From positions 1-22,162 of the forward strand of contig DIRQ01000108.1 of the NCBI GenBank assembly GCA_002424365.1: a stretch of DNA of 22,162 bases, read 5' to 3'. This document shows positions 6,158-14,849 of this stretch, in pieces. Numbering within the stretch: position 1 is the stretch's first letter; each line of letters opens with the position of its first letter. Origin of the DNA: Syntrophomonas sp. UBA5432 (lineage in GTDB: Bacteria > Bacillota > Syntrophomonadia > Syntrophomonadales > Syntrophomonadaceae). The translations under genes and the position numbers were made by a program. Below the pieces are notes generated by a model, which was not told the DNA's origin, did no database searches, and saw only the letters and a list, made by a program, of their open reading frames with translations.

Positions 6158-7329
6158 GCAGTATGAGCAGTTATATTTCCGGGGTAGTTCAAGAAATCCC
6201 CCCTTCTGGAATACGAAAATTCTTTGATCTGGTAACTCAAACCGAGGGAGTAATCTCCCTGGGAGTAGGGGAACCTGACTTTGTTACCCCCTGGCATATC
6301 CGGGAAGCCTGTTTTTATTCCCTGGAAAAGGGGTATACCATGTATACTTCTAATTTAGGATTGCCGGAATTAAGGGAAGAGATTGCATCTTATGAAAAAC
6401 AGAAAATCGGGGTAAGTTATTCCCCGGGAGATGAAATTCTGGTTACAGTAGGGGTCAGCGAAGCAGTTGATTTAGCCCTTCGGGCACTGGTGGAACCAGG
6501 GGATGAAGTACTGATACCGGAACCCTCCTATGTTTCCTATGCCCCCGGCACTAAACTGGTATATGGTAAACCGGTTCCTTTACTCACTTATGATGCTGAT
6601 GAATATCGTCTGCGTCCGGATATCCTGGAACAGGCTATAACTCCCCGCAGTAAAGTTCTTATTTTACCATTTCCCAATAATCCTACCGGAGGAATAATGA
6701 AGGTTGAAGATCTGCAAGCTTTAATTGATATTATTATAAAAAATGACCTTATAGTTTTATCAGATGAGATTTATGCCGAGCTTACCTATGAAGGAGAGCA
6801 TGTATCTATAGCCTCGTTTCCCGGAATGAAGGATCGTACCGTCGTTTTTAATGGCTTTTCCAAGGCCTTTGCCATGACCGGATGGAGAATAGGTTATGCC
6901 TGTGGGCACCCCGATATTATAAATGCCATGAATAAAATCCACCAGTACACTATTATGTGCGCTCCTATAATGGCCCAAAAGGCGGCCATTGAGGCACTTC
7001 GTCATGGCGAAGGGGAAATGCGTAAGATGGTAGAAAACTATAATTACCGGCGCAAACTGATGCTAAACGGTTTTAGGCAGGTCGGTTTATCCTGTTTTGA
7101 ACCCCGGGGCGCCTTTTACTGTTTCCCCTCGATAAAAAATAGTGGCATGAATAGCGAGGATTTTTGTGAAAAATTGTTGAAAGAGGAGAAAGTAGCGGTA
7201 GTACCTGGAAATGCATTTGGAAATTGTGGGGAAGGCTACATAAGGTGCTGCTATGCCGCCAGTGTAGCCAATATTGAGGAAGCTATCGAGCGCATGGGAC
7301 GTTTCCTGGCTCGACATAGAAAAGGATAA
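6154..7329 (+). CDS. PLP-dependent class I aminotransferase, predicted alanine-forming
   Basis: 391 aa, fold type I aspartate aminotransferase family. Visible signatures are the N-terminal GVGEPDF, YTSNLGLPELREEIA, the cofactor/substrate stretch LPFPNNPTGG, SDEIYAELTYEG, and the Schiff-base lysine in FNGFSKAFAMTGWRIGYACG (Lys237). The substrate-carboxylate Arg lies in the YIRCCYAAS region near the end. The start is GTG 6154, overlapping the regulator's stop; ATG 6163 is an alternative. Sequence alone would allow alanine, aspartate or aromatic substrates. The alanine specifier of the upstream T-box argues that it makes alanine from pyruvate. Its use in amino-acid catabolism with iorAB remains possible. 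Confidence 0.93.
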   Translation: MSSMSSYISGVVQEIPPSGIRKFFDLVTQTEGVISLGVGEPDFVTPWHIREACFYSLEKGYTMYTSNLGLPELREEIASYEKQKIGVSYSPGDEILVTVGVSEAVDLALRALVEPGDEVLIPEPSYVSYAPGTKLVYGKPVPLLTYDADEYRLRPDILEQAITPRSKVLILPFPNNPTGGIMKVEDLQALIDIIIKNDLIVLSDEIYAELTYEGEHVSIASFPGMKDRTVVFNGFSKAFAMTGWRIGYACGHPDIINAMNKIHQYTIMCAPIMAQKAAIEALRHGEGEMRKMVENYNYRRKLMLNGFRQVGLSCFEPRGAFYCFPSIKNSGMNSEDFCEKLLKEEKVAVVPGNAFGNCGEGYIRCCYAASVANIEEAIERMGRFLARHRKG

Positions 7330-7481
7330 ATTACCATAATAAGCAAAGCGAAGTGGTGAAATGTATCGAATGGCACGGAATTTAGAATGAATAATACGAT
7401 AAATAACTGAAGGAATTAAGCAATATCAGGTGGAAACCTCCTTTAAAGAGAATTTGAGATAAATTAAAGGGGGTTTTGTTT

Positions 7482-7958
7482 GTGGTTGGAGATATTACTG
7501 CTAACGAAGTCGAGCTCCTTAATGCTTATCATCTTCTTTCACCTGTTTCACGGAAGGAACATCATGATTATATGCGCTATCTTCTCTGTAAACAGTACAA
7601 AAGAGAGGTAATGGTTGCGGTTTTTAATAATAAACTATTACATAACCTTTTTCATAGTCTGCTTCATATTGCGGAGAAGGAGGACATTAATCTGGAGCAG
7701 GTAACCAAGAGAGTTTTTCAAATCAAAGAACTATACTATGCTATTTTTGAACAGGTGCACTGCAAATACAGTGAGCATGTTGAAGATTTGGATAGTAATG
7801 AATTGGTTAAGGAGTTCGGTCGCAATAGCTTTAATAACCTGGATCGGGCTATCAGAGGTAAGAATCAAGACTTGATTCGCTATGAGATAATTAACTTTTA
7901 CCAGGAATTTAATAAACTCTCAAAAAAGAAAGACGCTCGTAATATTATTGCTGTATAA
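7482..7958 (+). CDS. Uncharacterised helical protein, ~159 aa
   Basis: The ribosome site AAAGGGGG (7466-7473) sits 8 nt before GTG 7482, better than the in-frame TTG at 7476. The product is highly helical and charged, with no signal peptide or membrane segment. It is notable for several His and aromatic residues (SRKEHHDYMRYLLCKQYKRE, LLHNLFHSLLHIAEKEDINL) and a basic C-terminus (KLSKKKDARN). I do not recognise the family. It lies 34 bp before the metallo-beta-lactamase gene and is probably co-transcribed with it, so a link to RNA metabolism is possible but unproven. Confidence 0.75.
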   Translation: MVGDITANEVELLNAYHLLSPVSRKEHHDYMRYLLCKQYKREVMVAVFNNKLLHNLFHSLLHIAEKEDINLEQVTKRVFQIKELYYAIFEQVHCKYSEHVEDLDSNELVKEFGRNSFNNLDRAIRGKNQDLIRYEIINFYQEFNKLSKKKDARNIIAV

Positions 7959-7992
7959 TTAGTCTAATATATCTGGAAAGTGGTGGAATTAT

Positions 7993-9570
7993 ATGAAGCT
8001 TAAATTTCTAGGGGCTGCTAAAACGGTAACCGGCTCTTTCTTTTTAGTGGAAACTGATGACTTGCGTTTTGCTGTGGACTGTGGCCTTTTTCAAGGTCCC
8101 AAGTCTATACAGGAACGCAATTATCAGGAATTTCAAGTTGACCCGGCTAGTATTGATTTTCTTATACTAACCCACGCTCACATTGATCACAGTGGTTTGA
8201 TTCCCAAGCTTTGTAAAAATGGCTTTACCGGCCCTATTTACTGTAGTCACGTAACCGAAGATCTTTGCCAGGTAATGCTCCCTGATTCTGGTCACATACA
8301 GGAAGCGGAAATTGACAGGAAAAACCGCAAGCGTAAAAGGTCAGGGCTAAAATTATTAGAACCCATTTATACTGCCCAGGACGCCTTGAATTGCATTTCC
8401 CAGTTTCGTGCCCTTAATACTGATGAAATTATAAACATAAATACTAAAGTTGATATAAGATTGCGTAACGCCGGACATATTCTGGGGGCATCAATTGTTG
8501 AACTTTGGGTGCAAGAAGACGGCAAGAAAATTAAGGTGGTCTTTAGCGGTGATCTGGGCAATGCTAACCAGCCTATTGTTAAAGATCCTGCCATTATTGA
8601 AAGTGCTGATTTTTTAGTTATTGAATCTACCTATGGCAACCGTATACATGACGAAGCAGTTGGGCGGGCAGATAAGCTCCTGCAGATTATAAATGAAACT
8701 ATGGCCAAAGGTGGTAATCTTGTTATACCCGCTTTTGCCGTTGAACGGACTCAGGATTTACTTTATGACCTGATTAGGCTGGGCTTTGAAAACAAACTGG
8801 ACCCGGACATTCGTGTTTTTATTGATAGTCCTTTGGCAATAACTGCCACCGAGATATTTATAAAGCACCAAGATTGGTACGATGATACCACCCGGGCTTT
8901 TATTAGAGAGAAAGACCCCTGGCAATTCATTAACTTAAATTATTCCCGTACCAGGGAAGAGTCTATGCAGTTAAATGATACCCTGGGCAAATCCATAATA
9001 ATATCCGCCAGTGGCATGTGTGAAGCAGGGAGAATAAAACACCATCTCAAGCATAACCTGTGGCGACCGGAATCAACTATACTATTTGTTGGTTACCAGG
9101 CAGTCGGAACTCTGGGCAGACGTATATTGGATGGTGCAGAAATGGTTACTATTCATGGTGAAAAGGTTGCAGTAAAAGCTGATATAAGGCGAATTGAAGC
9201 CTACTCGGCTCACGCCGATAGGGATGGCCTGTTAGATTGGCTGATGAATTTTGTAGTTAAACCGCAGGATATATTTATAGTCCACGGGGAAGAAGAGAAT
9301 CAGCTGGCATTGGCCGAGGCTATACAGCAGAAATTAAATGTCCCGATTTTTATTCCCGACTGGCAGCAGGAATTTGAACTTATAGCCCGGGAAGAAGAGG
9401 TGCGTCCGAGTTACGTTCATCGCAGGGCTGAGCTGTCGGAGGCCTTTAAAGCAGAACAAATGTACCTGGAAGTTTCCTTAAAACTTAACGAAATATTTAG
9501 AGAAAATTGGGGTCGAGGTAATTATGATAAGATAATTGAAGCCATGCAGAATATCTCAACAATTGTTTAG
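7993..9570 (+). CDS. Beta-CASP metallo-beta-lactamase-fold nuclease (Ysh1/CPSF73-like)
   Basis: 525 aa, the normal length for bacterial COG1236-type proteins. The zinc motif HAHIDHSG has His61, His63, Asp65 and His66. Further ligand motifs are NAGHILGAS, SGDLGN and the C-terminal VHGEE. The beta-CASP domain shows ESTYGNR, SPLAITATEIF and SASGMCEAGRIKHHLKHNL, and the late YSAHADRDGL motif closes the active site. Relatives cleave or trim RNA, with two zinc ions at the active site. The protein is cytoplasmic. A strong terminator follows directly. The exact RNA target cannot be told from sequence; it is distinct from RNase J by its shorter length and motif spacing. Confidence 0.92.
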   Translation: MKLKFLGAAKTVTGSFFLVETDDLRFAVDCGLFQGPKSIQERNYQEFQVDPASIDFLILTHAHIDHSGLIPKLCKNGFTGPIYCSHVTEDLCQVMLPDSGHIQEAEIDRKNRKRKRSGLKLLEPIYTAQDALNCISQFRALNTDEIININTKVDIRLRNAGHILGASIVELWVQEDGKKIKVVFSGDLGNANQPIVKDPAIIESADFLVIESTYGNRIHDEAVGRADKLLQIINETMAKGGNLVIPAFAVERTQDLLYDLIRLGFENKLDPDIRVFIDSPLAITATEIFIKHQDWYDDTTRAFIREKDPWQFINLNYSRTREESMQLNDTLGKSIIISASGMCEAGRIKHHLKHNLWRPESTILFVGYQAVGTLGRRILDGAEMVTIHGEKVAVKADIRRIEAYSAHADRDGLLDWLMNFVVKPQDIFIVHGEEENQLALAEAIQQKLNVPIFIPDWQQEFELIAREEEVRPSYVHRRAELSEAFKAEQMYLEVSLKLNEIFRENWGRGNYDKIIEAMQNISTIV

Positions 9571-9583
9571 AGTATAAGTGATA

Positions 9584-9620
9584 ACACCGGGTAACAGGCC
9601 CGGTGTTTCTTTATTTTTGC
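9584..9620 (+). terminator. Rho-independent terminator after the beta-CASP nuclease
   Basis: ACACCGGG (9584-9591), loop TAACAGG, CCCGGTGT (9599-9606), then TTCTTTATTTTT. A perfect 8-bp GC-rich stem followed by a T-rich run. Confidence 0.9.
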
Positions 9621-9756
9621 TTATTAATAAGACTTATAATGGAATTCTTATCCAGTCAAGGGCTGTATTTAGCATTGTTGTTTTTTCCCTCGTCTTATTG
9701 AACCGTTTTTGGAATATAATGACCATTTTTTAACCTATAGCGTGACTTTTCAGAGC

Positions 9757-9786
9757 TTGTTTGTCTGGAAATGCTAATGGTATAAT
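9757..9786 (+). promoter_or_regulatory. Sigma-A-type promoter of the primosomal gene
   Basis: TTGTTT (9757-9762), 18 bp, TATAAT (9781-9786). The -10 is a consensus match. Transcription would start near 9793. This rules out the in-frame TTG at 9786 as the start of the next gene and supports ATG 9822. Confidence 0.7.
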
Positions 9787-9821
9787 TGCATGTACGAAAC
9801 ACCTTGGAGGATGGTAGAATT

Positions 9822-11000
9822 ATGCACGCAAGATCTATATTAATTGAAATGTATCGTTGGAGTTTTGCATGCCTTCCTGGTGCAGTATTTAATTACGCCA
9901 AGGAACTAGATCTAGATATTGAGGATATCGGTATTTTCACAGCCCTCTTTTACACCCTGGAAAAATCCCGCCCCCTCTATGATAGCGGCATTACACCCGG
10001 ACAAGTTCTGCAAACATGCCCTTTATTAAGTACCCAGAAACTGTCTCGTAGACTTAATCGGCTAAAACAACTGGGAGTTATTGAGATTGACCAGAATAAT
10101 CGTAGCTTTACGGAAAGACCCATCTACCTGGAACCACTTATAGAAAAGCTGGAAGCAATGATTATTAGAGATCATCCGCAGTTGAACCTGAATGATAGTA
10201 AGAAATATAACAATAAGGACCAGGAGCAGGTAGATCAATTATTGGATGAATATCGTGAACGTATAGTCCAACTGGAACTCAGCCTGGAGGAAGAAAAGGG
10301 GAAACGGCTGATTGATCTTAATAGCAATGCCAGTGCCAGTTACAAAAAGGTGGCTGATTTTATTTCTAAAAAAACAGGGAATCTGATGAGTGTTAAAATG
10401 TCCAATGAACTGCACAAATGGCTGGAAGAAATGGGTTTTACTACAGAGTTTCTGCTATGTATGTTAGAGGTGTGTTTTGAGCGTAATATATTTAATCCCC
10501 GAGACATAAGTAAAATAGCCCGTGATCTTAAAGAATATGCAATAAGCACAGTAGAGGGATTGGAAAGTTATTTTAAACGCTATGTAGATAATGAAAACAA
10601 ATCAACTCTCAGGTTCAATCAGTTTGATCCTGATGTTATGGAGTTTGGTAATTTTACTGGAATTGATATGAGCGCCAGTGCTCGCAAGCAGGTTTATTAT
10701 AAATGGCGTTATGATTGGGGTTTTACCCACGCTATGATAATGAAAGCGGGAGAAATTATGTGTCAGCGTACCCGTAACGGCGGCCTGGAATATATCGATA
10801 GTGTCCTTAATAACTGGATGAGTAAGGAAATACGCCGGGTGGAAGATGCTGAAAAAGAATTACACGAATTCAAGCGGCGAAGTAAAAATGAACGTAAACA
10901 GGCGGTTAATAACCAGAAAAACACTACCCGCTCTATTACCTCAGAATATGAAATTTATGTTCCGCCAGGGAGCTTGGAAGAATTAAAAACTAAGGTATAA
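9822..11000 (+). CDS. DnaB/DnaD-like primosomal replication protein
   Basis: 392 aa from ATG 9822 (GGAGGATGG at 9806-9814). Residues ~10-110 look like the N-terminal winged-helix domain of Gram-positive DnaD/DnaB initiators (ELDLDIEDIGIFTALFYTLE, then a helix-turn-helix-like LLSTQKLSRRLNRLKQLGVI). A coiled coil (~135-170) follows. Two DnaD/DnaB C-terminal (PF07261-type) repeats come next: one at ~175-260 and one at ~280-350. The second carries the hallmark YxxxIxxxW as YIDSVLNNW. Two such repeats recall B. subtilis primosomal DnaB rather than DnaD. These proteins help load the replicative helicase. The next gene encodes a DnaB-family helicase, which supports a helicase-loading role. The C-terminal tail is basic and probably flexible. 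Confidence 0.8.
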   Translation: MHARSILIEMYRWSFACLPGAVFNYAKELDLDIEDIGIFTALFYTLEKSRPLYDSGITPGQVLQTCPLLSTQKLSRRLNRLKQLGVIEIDQNNRSFTERPIYLEPLIEKLEAMIIRDHPQLNLNDSKKYNNKDQEQVDQLLDEYRERIVQLELSLEEEKGKRLIDLNSNASASYKKVADFISKKTGNLMSVKMSNELHKWLEEMGFTTEFLLCMLEVCFERNIFNPRDISKIARDLKEYAISTVEGLESYFKRYVDNENKSTLRFNQFDPDVMEFGNFTGIDMSASARKQVYYKWRYDWGFTHAMIMKAGEIMCQRTRNGGLEYIDSVLNNWMSKEIRRVEDAEKELHEFKRRSKNERKQAVNNQKNTTRSITSEYEIYVPPGSLEELKTKV

Positions 11001-11002
11001 TA

Positions 11003-11031
11003 AAAACGGGGATATGTACCCCGTTTTAATT
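11003..11031 (+). terminator. Hairpin terminator or attenuator between primosomal gene and helicase
   Basis: AAAACGGGG (11003-11011), loop ATATGTA, CCCCGTTTT (11019-11027), then AATTTT. A perfect 9-bp stem. It lies 2 nt after the primosomal stop and 21 nt before the helicase start, so it should lower helicase expression or require read-through. Confidence 0.8.
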
Positions 11032-11051
11032 TTGGGGGATGGTGGATTTAA

Positions 11052-12407
11052 TTGATAAGCGAAATTCCGGAAGAGTATCTATTTGATCTGGAAAGTGAAC
11101 AAAGAGTTTTATCCTCTATGTTACATTCAGAAGATGCCTGCATAGAAGCCTATAATATATTAATCGCCAGCGACTTTTATTCTCCACGTAATGCCATTAT
11201 ATTTGAACTATCTTGTAGTCTGTTCCTGCGAGAAGTACGACCTACTCTGGTAGAGGTTTTAAAGGAAGGCCATAATCTGGGTTTGTTTAATAATCCCCGT
11301 GACGTAGAAGAATTGAAATACATAACTGAACATTTTATAGATGATGAAAACATTAAATACTGGATAGGAAAAGTAAAAGACAAATCCCGTTTGCGTAAAT
11401 TTGTAGATTTTTTAAAGGCCAGCCATGAGGTTCTAATCGAACAACAGGGTGCTGATGTAGAACAAATCCTGATGTCTGCGGAAGAAAAGCTGACTAATTT
11501 AACAGCTCTGGAGATAGATGACCGTGTAGACGGACCTGCCGATATGGCCAACCTGGGTTATGATGAGGTGGAAAGGCGTTTTCTACGCTATAAAAATATC
11601 AATGAGGTTAATAAAGGGCTTATACCTTTGGATGGATTATCTACCGGTTTTGATAACTTAAATCATATCACTCTAGGCTATAAACCAGGTGATTTAATTA
11701 TTTTAGGTGCCCAAACCGGACACGGCAAAACCGCATTTGCACTGCATACTTCCAAAGCTATTGCGGTAGATAGTAAAAAAAATGTGCTCTACCTGAATAC
11801 AGAAATGAGCCGGGAGCAAATAGCTCTGCGCTGGGGTTCCATCTTATCCGGAATTGAACATGAACGGATTCGAGCCGGTAGTATTAATGAAACCGAATTG
11901 TCCATTATACTTAATGCCTATTCCCGCCTGCGTGACAGTGGTTTTTATTCTTATCCCTGTCCCAACCTAACACCGGAGAAAACAATATCTATAGCTCGGA
12001 AATTTAAGGCCCAAAAAAACATAGAACTGATGATAATTGACTATGTCGGGCGTATGGATAAATTTGACCCTCGGATTCCGGAATGGCAAATGTTAGAGCA
12101 GATTGTTAAGACTCAGAAAATGCTGGCCCAGAATCTTAAGATCGCAGTAATGTGTTTGGTCCAACTTAATGCTGATGGTACCATGCAGGGGGCCCGGCGT
12201 ATGAAAAACGAATGTGACCTTATGCTTAAGCTTACCCCCATTCCCAGGGAGGATTTTGAATTAAGCGAGGAAATTAAAAAATATCTTAATCCCAACTATT
12301 ATTTGATAATCGAAAAGAATCGCGATGGCCGTAGTGGAGTTAGCATACCTATAGTCTTTGATCTGCAAAAACAGACCATGAAAGATGCAGAAAGGATTAG
12401 CCAGTAA
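11052..12407 (+). CDS. Divergent DnaB-family replicative helicase
   Basis: 451 aa from TTG 11052 (GGGGGATGGTGG just upstream). Residues ~8-110 match the N-terminal DnaB domain that binds primase and loader (LESEQRVLSSMLHSEDACIE). A linker leads to a RecA-type ATPase core. Walker A is GAQTGHGKT (219-227, Lys226). The H1a-like LNTEMSREQIALRW, Walker B LMIIDYVGRM, and the late EKNRDGRSG segment follow DnaB order. The usual 'SQLNR...RxSG-IEQDAD' stretch is altered to VQLNADGTMQGARRMKNECD, so the protein is clearly divergent. It may be a second helicase beside the housekeeping one, or derive from a plasmid or phage module. It overlaps the next gene by one base (TAATG). Confidence 0.85.
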   Translation: MISEIPEEYLFDLESEQRVLSSMLHSEDACIEAYNILIASDFYSPRNAIIFELSCSLFLREVRPTLVEVLKEGHNLGLFNNPRDVEELKYITEHFIDDENIKYWIGKVKDKSRLRKFVDFLKASHEVLIEQQGADVEQILMSAEEKLTNLTALEIDDRVDGPADMANLGYDEVERRFLRYKNINEVNKGLIPLDGLSTGFDNLNHITLGYKPGDLIILGAQTGHGKTAFALHTSKAIAVDSKKNVLYLNTEMSREQIALRWGSILSGIEHERIRAGSINETELSIILNAYSRLRDSGFYSYPCPNLTPEKTISIARKFKAQKNIELMIIDYVGRMDKFDPRIPEWQMLEQIVKTQKMLAQNLKIAVMCLVQLNADGTMQGARRMKNECDLMLKLTPIPREDFELSEEIKKYLNPNYYLIIEKNRDGRSGVSIPIVFDLQKQTMKDAERISQ

Positions 12408-12709
12408 TGACTTTTAATAAGAAAAAACTCTATGCTGAAAGTGCCAGCATGATTGCGGATATGGGACTACGGGATAAACTAAGTAAAGAGGAAATGGATT
12501 TTTTATTGAGTTTATTGGATGTTGTGCTAGTAAAGCAAGAACAACCCCAGCTAATTCAAACCTTAAGAAATTGGATGAACACGAATGAGAGCAGTGAAAT
12601 TGACGAAATAATAAAAGCTACCTTCTTGGCAGTTGATTTTACTGATAAGGAATCAATGGAACAATGTTTGCAGTTAGTAACAGAACTATTGGAAAATAGG
12701 GGAGAATAG
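12407..12709 (+). CDS. Small helical protein coupled to the helicase
   Basis: 100 aa, starting in the TAATG overlap with the helicase stop, so it is translationally coupled. It is entirely helix-prone and acidic, with no membrane segment: GLRDKLSKEEMDFLLSLLDV, then IDEIIKATFLAVDFTDKE. I recognise no family. The tight coupling suggests a stoichiometric partner of the helicase, perhaps a loader or inhibitor. It has no P-loop, so it is not a DnaC/DnaI-type loader. Confidence 0.75.
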   Translation: MTFNKKKLYAESASMIADMGLRDKLSKEEMDFLLSLLDVVLVKQEQPQLIQTLRNWMNTNESSEIDEIIKATFLAVDFTDKESMEQCLQLVTELLENRGE

Positions 12710-12811
12710 GGACAACCGGACTAATAGAGTTTTCATGATAATACTTCAAATCTATAACATGAGCAGTTGTCGAGAGTAAGCATTCCTGTTTCCGAATTAA
12801 AGGAGGTTTTT

Positions 12812-13642
12812 ATGAGCAGTTTCTGGTTTAACGAAAAGAATACGGATGGATATCAAGTGAAATGGAAGATAAGCAAAATTTTGCATAGTGAAAAGACACC
12901 TTACCAGGAGCTAGCAGTGGTAGATACACTGGAGTGGGGGAAGGCTTTAATTCTTGATGGTGCTCTGCAGGTAAGCGAAAAAGATGAGTTTGTTTACCAT
13001 GAAATGATAGTCCATGTACCTATGTTTTCACATCCTGCTCCCTACGATGTATTAATTATTGGCGGAGGGGATGGGGGTACCTTGCGAGAGCTGTGCAAAC
13101 ACCCGCAATTGCATAAGGTAGATATGGTGGAAATTGATGAGCGGGTAGTTGCAGCCAGTAAGAAGTATTTACCTTCAATATCTTCAGCCTTCAATGATGC
13201 CAGGGTTAATCTTTACTTTCAGGATGGAATAGAATTTGTGAAGAATGCCGGGAAATATGACCTGGTCATTGTGGATTCCTCTGACCCTATCGGGCCTGCT
13301 CAGCAGCTATTTACCAAGGAATTCTATAGTAATATATACAATTGTCTTAATGACGATGGAATGATGGTAGTACAGTCGGAATCACCAATCTTTTATCAGG
13401 ATATATTCTGCTCTGTATACCGGAATATAAGTGCGGTGTTTCCCCGGACACTGGTATATCTAACTTACATACCTACCTATGTTTCCGGCCCCTGGTCTTT
13501 TACTATTGGCAGTAAAGTCCACGACCCTCGGGAAGTAAAAGGTGACAGTAAGGTTGACTTTGATTTAAAATATTATAATAAGAAAATCCACCAGGCAGCC
13601 TTCGCCCTGCCGGAGTTTATAAAAAAAATGATAAGGGAATAG
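12812..13642 (+). CDS. speE: Spermidine synthase (polyamine aminopropyltransferase)
   Basis: 276 aa from ATG 12812, set by AAAGGAGG (12799-12806). The in-frame start at 12767 would place this site inside the gene. The enzyme transfers an aminopropyl group from decarboxylated S-adenosylmethionine to putrescine. Visible motifs are the N-terminal beta domain with LILDGALQVSEKDEFVYHEM, the nucleotide-binding GGGDGGTLRE (84-93), VEIDERV, and the catalytic region DSSDPIGPA (Asp155, Asp158). SESPIFY and WSFTIGSK follow. The length and motif order are normal for bacterial SpeE. No speD or speA/speC neighbour is present. Confidence 0.95.
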   Translation: MSSFWFNEKNTDGYQVKWKISKILHSEKTPYQELAVVDTLEWGKALILDGALQVSEKDEFVYHEMIVHVPMFSHPAPYDVLIIGGGDGGTLRELCKHPQLHKVDMVEIDERVVAASKKYLPSISSAFNDARVNLYFQDGIEFVKNAGKYDLVIVDSSDPIGPAQQLFTKEFYSNIYNCLNDDGMMVVQSESPIFYQDIFCSVYRNISAVFPRTLVYLTYIPTYVSGPWSFTIGSKVHDPREVKGDSKVDFDLKYYNKKIHQAAFALPEFIKKMIRE

Positions 13643-13660
13643 ACAATTAATCAAGTTCTA

Positions 13661-13712
13661 AATTCGAAGTTGTTTACAAGACAACTTTGATATTAGCGTT
13701 TATTTTCGAATT
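13661..13712. repeat. Nested inverted repeats upstream of hisC
   Basis: Inner stem: AAGTTGT (13667-13673), loop TTACAAG, ACAACTT (13681-13687). Outer stem: AATTCGAA (13661-13668) with TTCGAATT (13705-13712). The two stems share two bases, so they are alternatives or a partly extended stem. The element ends 7 nt before the hisC ribosome site (13719-13724). It may be a protein-binding site or mRNA leader structure. Confidence 0.55.
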
Positions 13713-13736
13713 AATTTTGGGAGGTTTAAAAGAAAA

Positions 13737-14840
13737 ATGTCAGAGTTTATTCAAAAAAAGGCCCGGCCTGAGATATTTAATCTCAAACCATATGTACCGG
13801 GCAAACCAATTGAAGAAGTGCAGCGAGAACTAGGTATTGATGACATAATCAAACTCGCATCCAACGAGAACCCGCTGGGACCTTCACCGCTGGGCAAAAA
13901 AGCCTTCAGCGAGGTAGTAGACAAATTGCATATTTATCCCGATGCCAATTGTTTTAAACTTAAACAAAAGCTATCGGAAACACTCGATTGTGATCCCCAG
14001 GAACTACTGGTAGGCAATGGTTCCGATGAACTACTGAAATTACTGGCAGAAACCTTCCTTAACCCCGGAGATGAAATTATATTTGCCCAGCCTTCCTTTG
14101 CTGAGTACGAATTTACCGCAACTATTATGGGCGCAAAATCTGTTAAGGTTCCGCTTATTGATTTTAAACATGACCTGGAGGCAATGCTTTCCGCAATTAC
14201 CCCGCGGACTAAAATGGTTTATATCTGTAACCCCAACAATCCCACCGGAACAATTGTTACCGCACAGGAGATAGACTCCTTCATGACCCGGGTCCCGCAG
14301 GATGTTTTAATAGTATTTGATGAAGCCTATTATGAATATGTAGAAAGCCCGGTTTATGCAAGTGGCGTTAAGTATGTTAAAGATGGCCGTAATGCGGTAG
14401 TTTTACGTACCTTTTCTAAGATTTATGGTTTGGCTGCCCTGCGGGTAGGCTATGGGGTAACTACTCCTGATATAGCTGCGGCAGTGGAAAGGGTTACCGA
14501 GCCTTTTAACGTAAATACCCCGGCACAAGTAGCTGCAGCTGCAGCCTTGGATGATAAAGAACACCTGGAGCAGAGCCGAAAAGTAAATCAAGCAGGTAAA
14601 AACTATTTATATGAAGAATTCAAAAAACTGCAGCTAAAATATCAGGAGACTGATGCTAATTTCATTTTCGTAGACACCGGTAAAGATAGTCAGGAAGTGT
14701 TTCAAAGACTGCTTAAACAAGGTGTAATCATTCGTTCCGGAGACATCTTTGGCTATCCCACCTACATTCGGGTAACTGTAGGCAATGAAAAAGAAAATGC
14801 TCGCTTTATTGAGGGTCTGAAAAAAATCCTGGGGGCATAG
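13737..14840 (+). CDS. hisC: Histidinol-phosphate aminotransferase
   Basis: 367 aa, with GGGAGG at 13719-13724 before ATG 13737. It transfers the amino group of glutamate to imidazole-acetol phosphate in histidine biosynthesis. Family signs are ASNENPLGPSP near the N-terminus, YPDANCFKLKQKL, GNGSDELLKLL, CNPNNPTGT, VFDEAYYEYV, the PLP lysine in RTFSKIYGLAALRVGYG (Lys228), and the C-terminal IRSGDIFGYPTYIRVTVG. The length is typical. No other his genes are nearby, so a broader aromatic or histidinol-phosphate role is possible. The YyaC-like gene starts 9 nt downstream. Confidence 0.94.
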   Translation: MSEFIQKKARPEIFNLKPYVPGKPIEEVQRELGIDDIIKLASNENPLGPSPLGKKAFSEVVDKLHIYPDANCFKLKQKLSETLDCDPQELLVGNGSDELLKLLAETFLNPGDEIIFAQPSFAEYEFTATIMGAKSVKVPLIDFKHDLEAMLSAITPRTKMVYICNPNNPTGTIVTAQEIDSFMTRVPQDVLIVFDEAYYEYVESPVYASGVKYVKDGRNAVVLRTFSKIYGLAALRVGYGVTTPDIAAAVERVTEPFNVNTPAQVAAAAALDDKEHLEQSRKVNQAGKNYLYEEFKKLQLKYQETDANFIFVDTGKDSQEVFQRLLKQGVIIRSGDIFGYPTYIRVTVGNEKENARFIEGLKKILGA

Positions 14841-14849
14841 AAATAAGAA

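Noticed and set aside
9786..9821. N-terminal extension of the primosomal protein from TTG 9786
   Set aside because: The TTG overlaps the last base of the TATAAT -10 box, so it would lie upstream of the transcript.
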